Part shown: positions 15,810 through 23,918 of the stretch, piece by piece
How positions within the stretch are numbered: position 1 is the stretch's first letter
How the letters are laid out: each line of letters begins with the position of its first letter
Source of the DNA: Sphingomonas sp. Ant H11
Lineage (GTDB): Bacteria > Pseudomonadota > Alphaproteobacteria > Sphingomonadales > Sphingomonadaceae
Reading direction: 5' to 3'
Assembly (NCBI RefSeq): GCF_000797515.1
Contig: NZ_JSBN01000098.1
Coordinates: forward strand, 165 to 38,020
DNA: 37,856 nucleotides
Position numbers and translations under genes: made by a program
Notes under the pieces: model-generated
What the model saw: the letters and a program-made list of their open reading frames with translations, nothing else
Told to the model about the DNA's origin: nothing
The model's database searches: none

Positions 15810-16178
15810 GTGCTGAAGTTGCTGCGCCATCTCCTGTGCATTGGCATCCTGTTCGGCCTCGCCGGAAACGGGATAGCGGTCGCGGCGCCGTGCCTGTTGA
15901 TGACGCAGGACCAGATCGCTTCCAATGCCGCCATGCCGGACTGCAAGATGGCAACCGGCTGCATGGACTGCGCGTCCAAAGCCGGTAAGACCGACAAGGG
16001 TTCCAAACCCGGCTGCATGGCAATGGCCGCGTGCAGCGCTGTGCTCGGCGTCAAAGATTCGGCCGCGCCGTCGACGGCCCAACTGACACCGATTGCCGGA
16101 GCGTTCTGGCCGACATCGGTCATCCTTACCGGCCACGACACCGGGCCTGAACCGGAACCACCCACCTTCCTTGCCTGA
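15810..16178 (+). CDS. Small exported Cys/Met-rich protein, function unknown
   Basis: A 122-residue protein with a hydrophobic N-terminal segment (about 5-25, LLRHLLCIGILFGLAGNGIAVAA) that could be a signal peptide. A short region follows with seven Cys and several Met (PCLLMTQ, MPDCKMATGCMDCASK, PGCMAMAACSAV). The second half is unremarkable and Pro-rich (TGPEPEPPTFLA). The start is GTG 15810; GGGAGGAG lies about 13 bp upstream, slightly far. I do not recognise the family. Its place between cueR and the cus operon, and the CxxC and Met-Cys clusters, suggest a periplasmic copper-binding protein, which is inference. Confidence 0.65.
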   Translation: MLKLLRHLLCIGILFGLAGNGIAVAAPCLLMTQDQIASNAAMPDCKMATGCMDCASKAGKTDKGSKPGCMAMAACSAVLGVKDSAAPSTAQLTPIAGAFWPTSVILTGHDTGPEPEPPTFLA

Positions 16179-16274
16179 CCTTCGCGCGCGGGTTCGCGCT
16201 TCCTGAAGCCCTGAGCGGCTGACGGAGCGCGCCGTAACCCGCGCCAGAGTGAATTTCAGACCAAGGATAGTATC

Positions 16275-16577
16275 ATGAAAACGATCAACCTGTCGGCCGC
16301 GACGATCGCGGTCGCGCTTTCAACTCTCGCAATCACAGCACCCGCGTTCGCGCAGGGCGCCGCATCCAGCCAGGCCCAGGGTCACTATGAGTGGCAGCGG
16401 GCTCCGCAATATGGGCCGCGTGCGCCGTTGCAGGCACCGCGGCGTGTCTGGGTGCCAGATGCCACGCAGGTCGCAAGCTGCAACTGCGACATGATGAAGA
16501 TGAGCAGCACTGCCGCCGCTAACTGCATGAAGGGAATGCCTGGCATGGCATCGCCTTCGGCCCCTTCGGCCGGCTAG
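16275..16577 (+). CDS. Small exported protein with Cys/Met-rich tail, function unknown
   Basis: A 100-residue protein with a clear signal peptide (MKTINLSAATIAVALSTLAITAPAFAQ region, cleavage near residue 26). A central Pro/Arg/Tyr-rich segment follows (YEWQRAPQYGPRAPLQAP), then a tail with CNCDMMKM and CMKGMPGM. The MPGM motif recurs in CopA, CopB, CopC and the cytochrome c. It has an ATG at 16275 with AAGGA in front. No known domain is recognised. It precedes cusC and may be a periplasmic Cu(I) buffer or carrier feeding the Cus pump. A 9-base inverted repeat (GCGCGGGTT at 16186-16194 and its complement at 16236-16244) lies in its leader. Confidence 0.65.
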   Translation: MKTINLSAATIAVALSTLAITAPAFAQGAASSQAQGHYEWQRAPQYGPRAPLQAPRRVWVPDATQVASCNCDMMKMSSTAAANCMKGMPGMASPSAPSAG

Positions 16578-16621
16578 GCACAGGTTCTGGCCGCTTCAGG
16601 TCGCATAGACGGCTAGGCCAG

Positions 16622-16658
16622 CAGTGGCGGCGGGATGCCCCCCATTCCGCCGCCACTG
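16622..16658 (+). terminator. Strong stem-loop between the 100-aa gene and cusC
   Basis: A 12-bp perfect stem (CAGTGGCGGCGG paired with CCGCCGCCACTG) encloses a 13-base loop. It is not followed by a U-run, so it may be a Rho-assisted terminator, an attenuator, or an mRNA-stabilising hairpin that sets the ratio between the small protein and the downstream cusCBA genes. Confidence 0.6.
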
Positions 16659-16711
16659 ATGTGCCCGTCACTTGCGCGATGCCGGCCTGATCTCGCGATC
16701 AGGAGATTTCC

Positions 16712-17941
16712 ATGCGATTGTTTCTATGTCTGCCGCTGCTCGCGGCGATTCCCGGCATTGCGTCCGCCGGGCCGCTCACCTTCGACGCTGCGCTCCAGCG
16801 CGCCCGGCAGGAAGCGCCGTCGCTCAAGGCCAAGGCGCTCGGCGCCGATGCCGCGCGTTCGGCACGCGGTGCGGCCGGTGCGCTGCCCGATCCGACGCTG
16901 GGCGTGAGTGTCGAGAGTTTCCCGATCTCGGGACCGCTCGCGTTTGAGCCGCAGCGGGACAATTTCACCATGGCGCGGGTCGGGGTATCCCAGGACATTC
17001 CCAATCTCGCCAAGCGCCATGCGCAACAGGCGCGCGCCGATAGCGACATCAAGGCGGCGGAGGCCGATACGGCAGTTGAGGCTCGCACCGTCGAAGTTGG
17101 CACCGCGCTCGCCTGGATCAACCTGGCCTATGCCGAGCGCAGGTTGGCCGCGCTCGACGACCTACTGTCACGGCTCCAGCGCGTGGTAGGGACCACGACC
17201 AGCGCGGTCGCTTCCGGCAACGCCCGGCCGGCGCAGACACTTGCCGGACAGCAGGCGGTCGCGGCGCTGCAGGATCGCCGCAGCGAACTGGTCTCGAACG
17301 TCGCGCGTGCGCGTGCGACATTGACCCGCTGGACGGGCGATCCGGCGCCTGAGATTGCCGGGCCGATTCCTGATTTTGCAGTCGATCCAGTTGCGCTTCG
17401 AGCGGGCCTGGATCGGCAACCAACCATCCGGATGATCGATGCCCAATCCGGCCAGGCGGATGCTGATGTTCGAATGGCCGATGCCGGCCGGCGCTCCGAC
17501 TTCGGTGTCAACCTGGCCTACCAGCGCCGCGATCCCCGCTTCGGCGATTATGTCTCGGCAGGCGTGACCGTCAGTCTGCCCTTCTTCACCCGCAATCGTC
17601 AGAACGCCCAGATCGCCGAGGCCCAGGCTAATGCCGGGCGAATACTGGCCCAGCGCGAGGCGGCCCGACGGGCGCTCGCTGCCGACCTCGAAGCCGATCT
17701 TGCCGACCATGTCATGCATCACGAGCAATGGATGCGGGCACACGGCACGTTGCAACCGCTCGCCGAGCAGCGCGTCAAACTGGAAACCGCCAGTTACGCG
17801 GCAGGGCGCGCCAGCCTCGTGGATATCGCAGACGCCTACGCCGCGTTGGCGGACGCGACCCTGACCACCCTCGACCGCGAAGCTTTGGTTGCCGCCGATG
17901 GCGCCCGGCTGACTCTCACCTACCGGAGCGAAGAGCGATGA
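16712..17941 (+). CDS. cusC: Outer-membrane efflux channel of the Cus system (TolC family)
   Basis: The protein has 409 residues with a signal peptide (MRLFLCLPLLAAIPGIASA). Two repeats of the outer-membrane efflux protein fold follow: long amphipathic helices (ARADSDIKAAEADTAVEARTVEVGTALAWINLAYAERRL) and strands such as VSLPFFTRNRQNAQIAEAQANAGR. It lacks an obvious lipobox. ATG 16712 is preceded by GGAG. The stop overlaps the start of the next gene (ATGA). It forms the exit duct for the tripartite pump with CusB and CusA. Confidence 0.9.
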   Translation: MRLFLCLPLLAAIPGIASAGPLTFDAALQRARQEAPSLKAKALGADAARSARGAAGALPDPTLGVSVESFPISGPLAFEPQRDNFTMARVGVSQDIPNLAKRHAQQARADSDIKAAEADTAVEARTVEVGTALAWINLAYAERRLAALDDLLSRLQRVVGTTTSAVASGNARPAQTLAGQQAVAALQDRRSELVSNVARARATLTRWTGDPAPEIAGPIPDFAVDPVALRAGLDRQPTIRMIDAQSGQADADVRMADAGRRSDFGVNLAYQRRDPRFGDYVSAGVTVSLPFFTRNRQNAQIAEAQANAGRILAQREAARRALAADLEADLADHVMHHEQWMRAHGTLQPLAEQRVKLETASYAAGRASLVDIADAYAALADATLTTLDREALVAADGARLTLTYRSEER

Positions 17942-19427
17942 GCCTCATGATATCACCGCGCGCCGACTGGGTCTTGCCGCCGCAGCGCTCGCCCTCGTCG
18001 CCGGTGGCGCAGGCTATGGCATCGCCCATCTCGGCGGACATGAAGGCGCACCCGAGCAAACAGCCGATGCCGGCCGCAAACCGCTCTACTGGTATGACCC
18101 GATGGTGCCGTCGCAGCACTTCGACAAGCCAGGCAAATCGCCGTTCATGGATATGCAGCTCGTCCCCAAATATGCCGACGAGGGCGGGAGCGAGGCACCC
18201 GGCGTGCGGATCGATCCGGCCACGGCGCAGACGCTGGGGCTGCGCACGGTCGTCGTGCGGCGCGGCGAGCTGGCGAGCAGCCTGACCGCCACCGGCACGA
18301 TCGATTTCAACCAGCGCGATGTCGCCATCGTCCAGACACGCGCAGGCGGATTCGTCCAACGGGTCTATGCCCGCGCGCCCGGCGACATCATCGGCGCCGG
18401 TGCCCCGCTTGCCGACCTGCTGGTGCCGGAATGGGGCGGCGCACAGGCCGAGTTTCTCGCGGTCCGCCGCGCCGGCAACGCGGCGCTGACCCAGGCGGCA
18501 CGGCAACGGCTCATGCTGCTCGGCATGCCGGCAGGCACGATCGCTTCGGTCGAGCGGACGGGGCGGCCGCACAATGTCATCACGATCTCCACGCCGACCG
18601 GGGGCGTGATCAAGACACTGGATGTACGCGCTGGCATGACGATGACGGCAGGGCAGACACTCGCCGAGGTCAACGGCCTCGGCACGGTCTGGCTCAATGC
18701 CGCGGTGCCCGAGGCGATCGCCGGTCCGCTCAAACCCGGACAGACCGTGCAGGCCACGCTCGCGGCGTTCCCCGGCGAAACCATCTCCGGCCGCGTGGCC
18801 GCGATCCTGCCAGAGACCCAGGCCGACAGCCGCACGCTGACCGTCCGGATCGAGTTGCCCAATCGTGGCGGGCGCCTGCGTCCCGGCATGTTCGCGACCG
18901 TGTCGTTCGGCGGAGCCACGCAACCGGCGCTGCTGGTGCCGTCCGAAGCGCTGATCCGTACCGGCAAGCGGACATTGGTGATGCTCGCGCTCGACAAGGG
19001 GCGCTACCGGCCGGCCGAGGTGCAAACCGGAAGGGAGTCCGGTGACGACACCGAGATCCTCGCGGGCCTCAACGAAGGCGAAAAGATCGTCGCCTCGGGC
19101 CAATTCCTGATCGATTCCGAGGCCAGCCTGTCGGGTCTGCAGGCGCGCCCGATCGGCGGGACGACTCCGGCAGCGGCTGCCAAGCCCGCAGCTACCGCGG
19201 CGCTCTACGAGACCGTCGGCAAGATCGAGCAGATCACCGCTAATACGGTAACGCTGAGCCACGAACCAGTGCCGGCGATCGGCTGGCCGGCAATGACGAT
19301 GACCTTCCAGCTTCCCGATCCGAAGATCGCGCGCGGCCTCAAGACCGGCGATCGAGTCCGTTTCGGGTTCGATCAACCTCCGGCCGGACCGACGGTGCGC
19401 CGCATGGCGAAAGTAGCAGGCCAGTGA
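17938..19427 (+). CDS. cusB: CusB periplasmic adaptor with extra N- and C-terminal metal domains (frameshift near start)
   Basis: The likely start is ATG 17938, overlapping the cusC stop. One missing base near 17947 moves the signal anchor ([24 protein letters not shown]) into the frame of the main body. About 495 residues after repair. Order of parts: signal anchor; heavy-metal-binding segment [21 protein letters not shown]...LVPKYAD; the membrane-fusion core with barrel-sandwich and beta-barrel regions ([44 protein letters not shown]); and a C-terminal CusF-like domain ([15 protein letters not shown]) within the last 75 residues. It bridges CusA and CusC and delivers Cu(I)/Ag(I) to CusA. 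The built-in CusF domain is additional to the free CusF encoded downstream. Confidence 0.92.
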
Positions 19428-22400
19428 TCGCCCATCTCATCCGCTGGTCGGTCAGGAACCGCTTCTTCGTCTTGATCGGCGTACTGGCGCTCATTGGCGT
19501 GGGCGTCTGGGCGGTGCGATCGACCGCGATCGACGCGCTCCCCGATCTCTCCGACACGCAGGTCATCATCCGCACCAGCTACCCCGGCCAAGCGCCGCAG
19601 ATCGTCGAGAACCAGGTCACGTATCCGCTGACCACGACCATGTTGTCGGTGCCCGGCGCCAAGACGGTGCGCGGCTACTCCTTCTTCGGCGACAGTTTCG
19701 TCTATGTGATCTTCGAGGACGGCACCGACCTCTATTGGGCACGCAGCCGCGTGCTCGAATATCTCAACCAGGTGCAGGGACGGCTGCCGGCAAGCGCCCG
19801 CAGCGCGCTCGGACCGGACGCCACCGGGGTCGGCTGGGTCTATGAATATGCGCTGGTCGACCGCACCGGCCGCCACGACCTGTCGCAGCTCCGCGGGATT
19901 CAGGACTGGTTCCTGCGCTACGAGCTGAAGACGGTGACCGGCGTCGCCGAGGTCGCCAGCATCGGCGGCATGGTCAAGCAGTATCAGGTGCTGCTCGATC
20001 CAGTGAAGCTGGCCGCTTATGGGATCACCCATCAGCAAGCGGTCCAGGCGATCAGCCAAGCCAACCAGGAAGCGGGCGGCTCGGTGCTGGAGATGGCCGA
20101 GGCCGAATATATGGTCCGCGCCTCGGGCTATCTGAAGACGCTCGACGACTTCCGGGCGATTCCGCTCAGGACCGCCGCCGGTGGCGTGCCCGTGCGTCTG
20201 GGTGATGTCGCCACGATCCAGATCGGTCCCGAGATGCGGCGCGGCATCGCCGAGCTGAACGGCGCGGGCGAGGTCGCCGGTGGCGTGGTGATCCTGCGTT
20301 CGGGCAAGAACGCGCGAGAAACGATCGCTGCGATCAAGGACAAGCTCACCGACCTGAAAAAGAGCTTGCCACCCGGCGTCGAGGTGGTGACGGTCTATGA
20401 TCGTTCGCAGCTCATTGATCGCGCAGTCGACAATCTCACTCACAAACTGATCGAGGAGTTCATCGTCGTCGCGATCGTCTGCGGCCTGTTCCTCTGGCAC
20501 GTCCGCTCGGCGCTGGTCGCGATCCTCACCCTTCCGCTTGGGGTGCTGGCGGCGTTCGTCGTCATGCGGTTCCAGGGGGTCAATGCCAACATCATGTCGT
20601 TGGGCGGCATCGCCATCGCGATCGGCGCGATGGTCGATGCCGCTGTCGTCATGATCGAGAATGCCCACAAGAAGATCGAGCGCTGGGAGCAGGATCACCC
20701 GGACAAGCATCTCGAGGGCGAGATGCGCTGGATCGTCATCACCGAAGCCGCCGCGGAGGTCGGCCCGGCGCTGTTCTTCAGCCTGCTGATCATCACGCTC
20801 TCCTTCATTCCCGTGTTTACACTCGAAGGACAGGAAGGGCGGCTGTTTGCGCCGCTCGCTTTCACCAAGACCTATGCGATGGCGTCGGCGGCGATCCTGT
20901 CGGTGACGCTGGTGCCGATCCTGATGGGTTTGCTGATCCGAGGGAGGATCCCGCCCGAGCAATCCAACCCGGTCAACCGCTGGCTCACCAATATCTACCG
21001 GCCCGCGATCGACTGGACGATGCGGCGACCGAAGACAGTGCTCCTGATCGCGGCGCTGGTCTTTGCGACCACGGCCTGGCCGCTCACCCGTCTCGGCGGC
21101 GAGTTCATGCCGAATATGGACGAAGGCGACCTGCTCTACATGCCGTCGGCACTGCCCGGGTTGTCGGCGGCGAAAGCCTCGCAACTGCTCCAGCAAACCG
21201 ACCGGCTGATCAAGACCGTGCCCGAGGTTGAGAGCGTATTCGGCAAAGCCGGCCGTGCCGAGACCGCCACCGATCCGGCACCGCTGGAGATGTTCGAGAC
21301 TACCATCCAGTTCAAGCCGCGCGATCAATGGCGGCCGGGGATGACGCCCGACAAGCTCGTTGAAGAACTGGACCGCACGGTGAAGCTCCCCGGCCTCGCC
21401 AATGTCTGGGTGCCGCCGATCCGCAACCGCATCGACATGCTCGCGACCGGCATCAAGAGCCCGATCGGGGTCAAGGTGTCGGGTGCCGATCTCGTCCAGC
21501 TCGACCGTATCGCCCATGACGTCGAGACGGTGGCGAAGACCGTGCCCGGCGTCAGTTCGGCGCTCGCGGAGAGACTGACCGGTGGGCGCTATGTCGATGT
21601 CGACATCGATCGCGCTGCCGCCGCCCGGTTCGGGCTCAACATCACCGATGTGCAGGCGATCGTCTCGGGTGCGATCGGTGGCGAGACGATCGGCGAAACG
21701 GTCGAAGGTTTAGCCCGCTATCCAATCAGCGTGCGCTATCCGCGCGAGCTGCGCGACAGCCTAGAGGGTTTGCGGGCACTGCCGGTCCTCACCCCTTCAG
21801 GCCAGCAAATAACGCTCGGTACGGTAGCGAACATATCGATCGCTGAAGGGCCGCCCATGCTCAAGACTGAGAATGCGCGGCCCTCGACCTGGGTCTATGT
21901 CGATGTGCGCGGACGCGACCTCGCCTCAGTCGTGGGCGATCTCCAGCGCGCGGTGGCGAAACAGGTAAAGCTCTCGCCGGGCGTCAGCATCGCCTATTCC
22001 GGCCAGTTCGAATATCTTGAGCGCGCCGTCGCTAAATTGAAGCTGGTCGTGCCCGCGACGCTGCTGATCATCTTCGTGCTGCTCTACATGATCTTCGGTC
22101 GGTTCGACGAGGCGGCCCTGATCATGGGTACGCTGCCGTTCGCGCTCACCGGCGGGATCTGGACGCTCTATTTGCTCGGCTTCAACCAGTCGGTCGCGAC
22201 CGGGGTCGGGTTCATCGCACTCGCCGGCGTTTCGGCGGAGTTCGGCGTGGTGATGCTGATCTATCTGAAGAACGCGCTTGAGGAGCGGGACGCCAATCCG
22301 GATGCAGCCGAGGTAAAAGCCGCGGTGCGCGAAGGCGCGCTGCTTCGCGTCCGGCCCAAGGCAATGACCGTCGCGGTGATCCTGGCCGGCCTGCTGCCGA

Positions 22401-22561
22401 TCCTGCTCGGATCGGGGGCTGGCTCCGAGGTGATGAGCCGGATCGCCGCGCCGATGATCGGCGGGATGCTGACCGCGCCGCTGCTGTCGATGTTCGTCCT
22501 GCCCGCAGCCTATCTGCTGCTCCGCAAGCCGAAGACCAAGCCGACCCATCAACCCGTTTAA
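19424..22561 (+). CDS. cusA: CusA, Cu(I)/Ag(I) RND efflux pump
   Basis: The protein has 1045 residues, normal for heavy-metal RND pumps. Twelve membrane segments are arranged as one N-terminal, a block of five to six after about residue 335, then the same again in the second half. The segment [26 protein letters not shown] carries the transmembrane proton-relay acidic residues. Met residues in [26 protein letters not shown] and [16 protein letters not shown] fall in the regions that form the CusA methionine site, which separates it from the czc-type pump at 30882. The start is GTG 19424, overlapping the cusB stop (GTGA). It exports Cu(I)/Ag(I) from the periplasm and possibly the cytoplasm. 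Confidence 0.96.
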   Translation: MIAHLIRWSVRNRFFVLIGVLALIGVGVWAVRSTAIDALPDLSDTQVIIRTSYPGQAPQIVENQVTYPLTTTMLSVPGAKTVRGYSFFGDSFVYVIFEDGTDLYWARSRVLEYLNQVQGRLPASARSALGPDATGVGWVYEYALVDRTGRHDLSQLRGIQDWFLRYELKTVTGVAEVASIGGMVKQYQVLLDPVKLAAYGITHQQAVQAISQANQEAGGSVLEMAEAEYMVRASGYLKTLDDFRAIPLRTAAGGVPVRLGDVATIQIGPEMRRGIAELNGAGEVAGGVVILRSGKNARETIAAIKDKLTDLKKSLPPGVEVVTVYDRSQLIDRAVDNLTHKLIEEFIVVAIVCGLFLWHVRSALVAILTLPLGVLAAFVVMRFQGVNANIMSLGGIAIAIGAMVDAAVVMIENAHKKIERWEQDHPDKHLEGEMRWIVITEAAAEVGPALFFSLLIITLSFIPVFTLEGQEGRLFAPLAFTKTYAMASAAILSVTLVPILMGLLIRGRIPPEQSNPVNRWLTNIYRPAIDWTMRRPKTVLLIAALVFATTAWPLTRLGGEFMPNMDEGDLLYMPSALPGLSAAKASQLLQQTDRLIKTVPEVESVFGKAGRAETATDPAPLEMFETTIQFKPRDQWRPGMTPDKLVEELDRTVKLPGLANVWVPPIRNRIDMLATGIKSPIGVKVSGADLVQLDRIAHDVETVAKTVPGVSSALAERLTGGRYVDVDIDRAAAARFGLNITDVQAIVSGAIGGETIGETVEGLARYPISVRYPRELRDSLEGLRALPVLTPSGQQITLGTVANISIAEGPPMLKTENARPSTWVYVDVRGRDLASVVGDLQRAVAKQVKLSPGVSIAYSGQFEYLERAVAKLKLVVPATLLIIFVLLYMIFGRFDEAALIMGTLPFALTGGIWTLYLLGFNQSVATGVGFIALAGVSAEFGVVMLIYLKNALEERDANPDAAEVKAAVREGALLRVRPKAMTVAVILAGLLPILLGSGAGSEVMSRIAAPMIGGMLTAPLLSMFVLPAAYLLLRKPKTKPTHQPV

Positions 22562-22578
22562 TCTGCAAGGAGAAGACC

Positions 22579-22968
22579 ATGCACTATGTACGACTGACCA
22601 TTGCCCTCGGCTTCGTCGCCCTGACCGCTGCGTGCGGCAAGAAGGCGGAGACGCCCGTTGCGGCCGAGACCAACCAGGCGGCGCCTGCCGCAGCCATGAG
22701 CGGCGATATGGGCAATATGGCGATGGCAACCTCCACAACCTCGGCCATCAAGGCCAAGGGTCATGGCACGGTCACCGCGATCGACGAGACCGCAGGCACC
22801 ATCACGCTCAACCATGGTCCGATCCCCGAAGCAAAATGGCCGGCGATGACGATGACGTTCAAGGCAGCACCCGCGATCACCGGTGCGGCAAAGGTAGGCG
22901 AGAAGGTCGATTTCGACGTCACACTTACCGGAAGCTCGGGAGAGGTTACCGGCGTTCACCCGCAATGA
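22579..22968 (+). CDS. cusF: CusF-like copper-binding lipoprotein
   Basis: A 129-residue protein begins with a lipoprotein signal (LALTAACGKK-like; FVALTAACGKK with lipobox Cys about 20). A Met-rich linker follows (MSGDMGNMAMAT), then a CusF domain (about 55-129) with [34 protein letters not shown]. The domain holds the His, Trp, Met, Met set (HG...KWPAMTM) that binds Cu(I) with a cation-pi contact in E. coli CusF. ATG 22579 has AAGGAGA in front, 17 bp after cusA. E. coli CusF is soluble; this one is probably membrane-tethered. It would hand Cu(I) to CusB. Confidence 0.93.
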   Translation: MHYVRLTIALGFVALTAACGKKAETPVAAETNQAAPAAAMSGDMGNMAMATSTTSAIKAKGHGTVTAIDETAGTITLNHGPIPEAKWPAMTMTFKAAPAITGAAKVGEKVDFDVTLTGSSGEVTGVHPQ

Positions 22969-22974
22969 CCGCTT

Positions 22975-23008
22975 CGGAGCCGGGATGGCTGACGCCATTC
23001 CGGCTCCG
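22975..23008. terminator. Bidirectional terminator between cusF and uppP
   Basis: The stem CGGAGCCGG/CCGGCTCCG (9 bp) is extended by ATGG/CCAT after a mismatch, with loop CTGACG. It fills the 45-bp gap between the convergent cusF (stop 22968) and uppP (stop 23014), and would end transcription from both sides. The T-tract is poor on the plus side (TGCTTTC). Confidence 0.72.
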
Positions 23009-23013
23009 TGCTT

Positions 23014-23886
23014 TCAGGCCAGCGCGCCCCGCGCGATCATCGTGAGCAGGAGGATGCCGAGGGCGCCGCGATAGATGACGAAGGGCCACGCGGAGAAGCG
23101 CTCAAGGATTCGCATCAACGCCCAGATTGCCGCGAAGGCGGAGATTGAGGCCGTGAGCAAGCCCAGCCCCAGCACCGACCAGCCATGCAGGTCGAGCCCT
23201 GCCCGGTGGAGTTCCCACAGCTCCTTAAGCCCGGCAAGCGCGATCGCCGGGATACCCAGCAGGAAGGAGAAGCGCGCCGCCTCCTCGCGCTTGAAGCCGA
23301 GCGCCAAGGCAGCGGTGAGGGTCGAGCCCGACCGCGACACACCAGGAATCAAGGCACCTACCTGAGCAAGCCCGACCACAAGCGCATCGACAAGCGAGGA
23401 GTTCTCGACGGTACGCCGATGCCGTGCCGTGATCTCGGTCAGTGCCATCAGCAGCGCCATGCCAATACAGGCCCAGCCGATCACTGTGAGGCTGCGAAGC
23501 GGCGAAGCGCATTGGTTGAGGATGGTGCTGAGCGCGCCGCCGGCGATCACGATCGGAAGGGTGGCGAGCCCAATCCGCAGCGTCAGACGCAGGTCGGCGT
23601 CGTCAAAACGCCGCTGGGTGATAGCTGAGACGGAGCCACCTGCGAGCCGGATCACGTCCCTCCGAAAATAGCTGACTACCGCCACCAGGGCGGCAAGCTG
23701 CATCGCCGCCGAGAAAGCCGCGCCGGGGTCGCGCCAGCCCAGCAGTGCGGGAACGACGCGCATATGAGCTGTCGAGGATATCGGGAGCAGCTCGGTTATT
23801 CCCTGGACCAATCCCAGCCACGCGACCTTGGCATAACCAAGCGACACGAAGCCGGTATCGACGCCAGGCGAGCATGCGGCGGTCAT
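23014..23886 (-). CDS. uppP: Undecaprenyl-diphosphatase (UppP/BacA family), PbrB-like
   Basis: This 290-residue membrane protein has about eight hydrophobic segments. It contains the family's active-site motifs GLVQGITELLPISSTAHM (about 26-43) and PGVSRSGST (about 176-184). UppP removes phosphate from undecaprenyl diphosphate at the periplasmic face of the membrane. In the lead-resistance operon of Cupriavidus metallidurans the homologous phosphatase PbrB supplies inorganic phosphate that precipitates exported Pb(II). The position here, 32 bp downstream of a PbrT-like gene behind a PbrR-type promoter, supports that role over a housekeeping one. The start is ATG 23886. Confidence 0.88.
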   Translation of the reverse strand: MTAACSPGVDTGFVSLGYAKVAWLGLVQGITELLPISSTAHMRVVPALLGWRDPGAAFSAAMQLAALVAVVSYFRRDVIRLAGGSVSAITQRRFDDADLRLTLRIGLATLPIVIAGGALSTILNQCASPLRSLTVIGWACIGMALLMALTEITARHRRTVENSSLVDALVVGLAQVGALIPGVSRSGSTLTAALALGFKREEAARFSFLLGIPAIALAGLKELWELHRAGLDLHGWSVLGLGLLTASISAFAAIWALMRILERFSAWPFVIYRGALGILLLTMIARGALA

Positions 23887-23918
23887 AGGCTATCTTTCTC
23901 TGTATAGAGCGGACTGCC

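Noticed and set aside
16186..16244. Nine-base inverted repeat (GCGCGGGTT and its complement) with a 41-base gap
   Set aside because: The long loop and high GC make chance pairing plausible; noted in the neighbouring gene entry only.
17916..21517. Very long minus-strand open frames opposite cusB and cusA
   Set aside because: The plus strand holds unmistakable CusB and CusA; the antisense translations are His/Arg/Asp-rich and have no family features.
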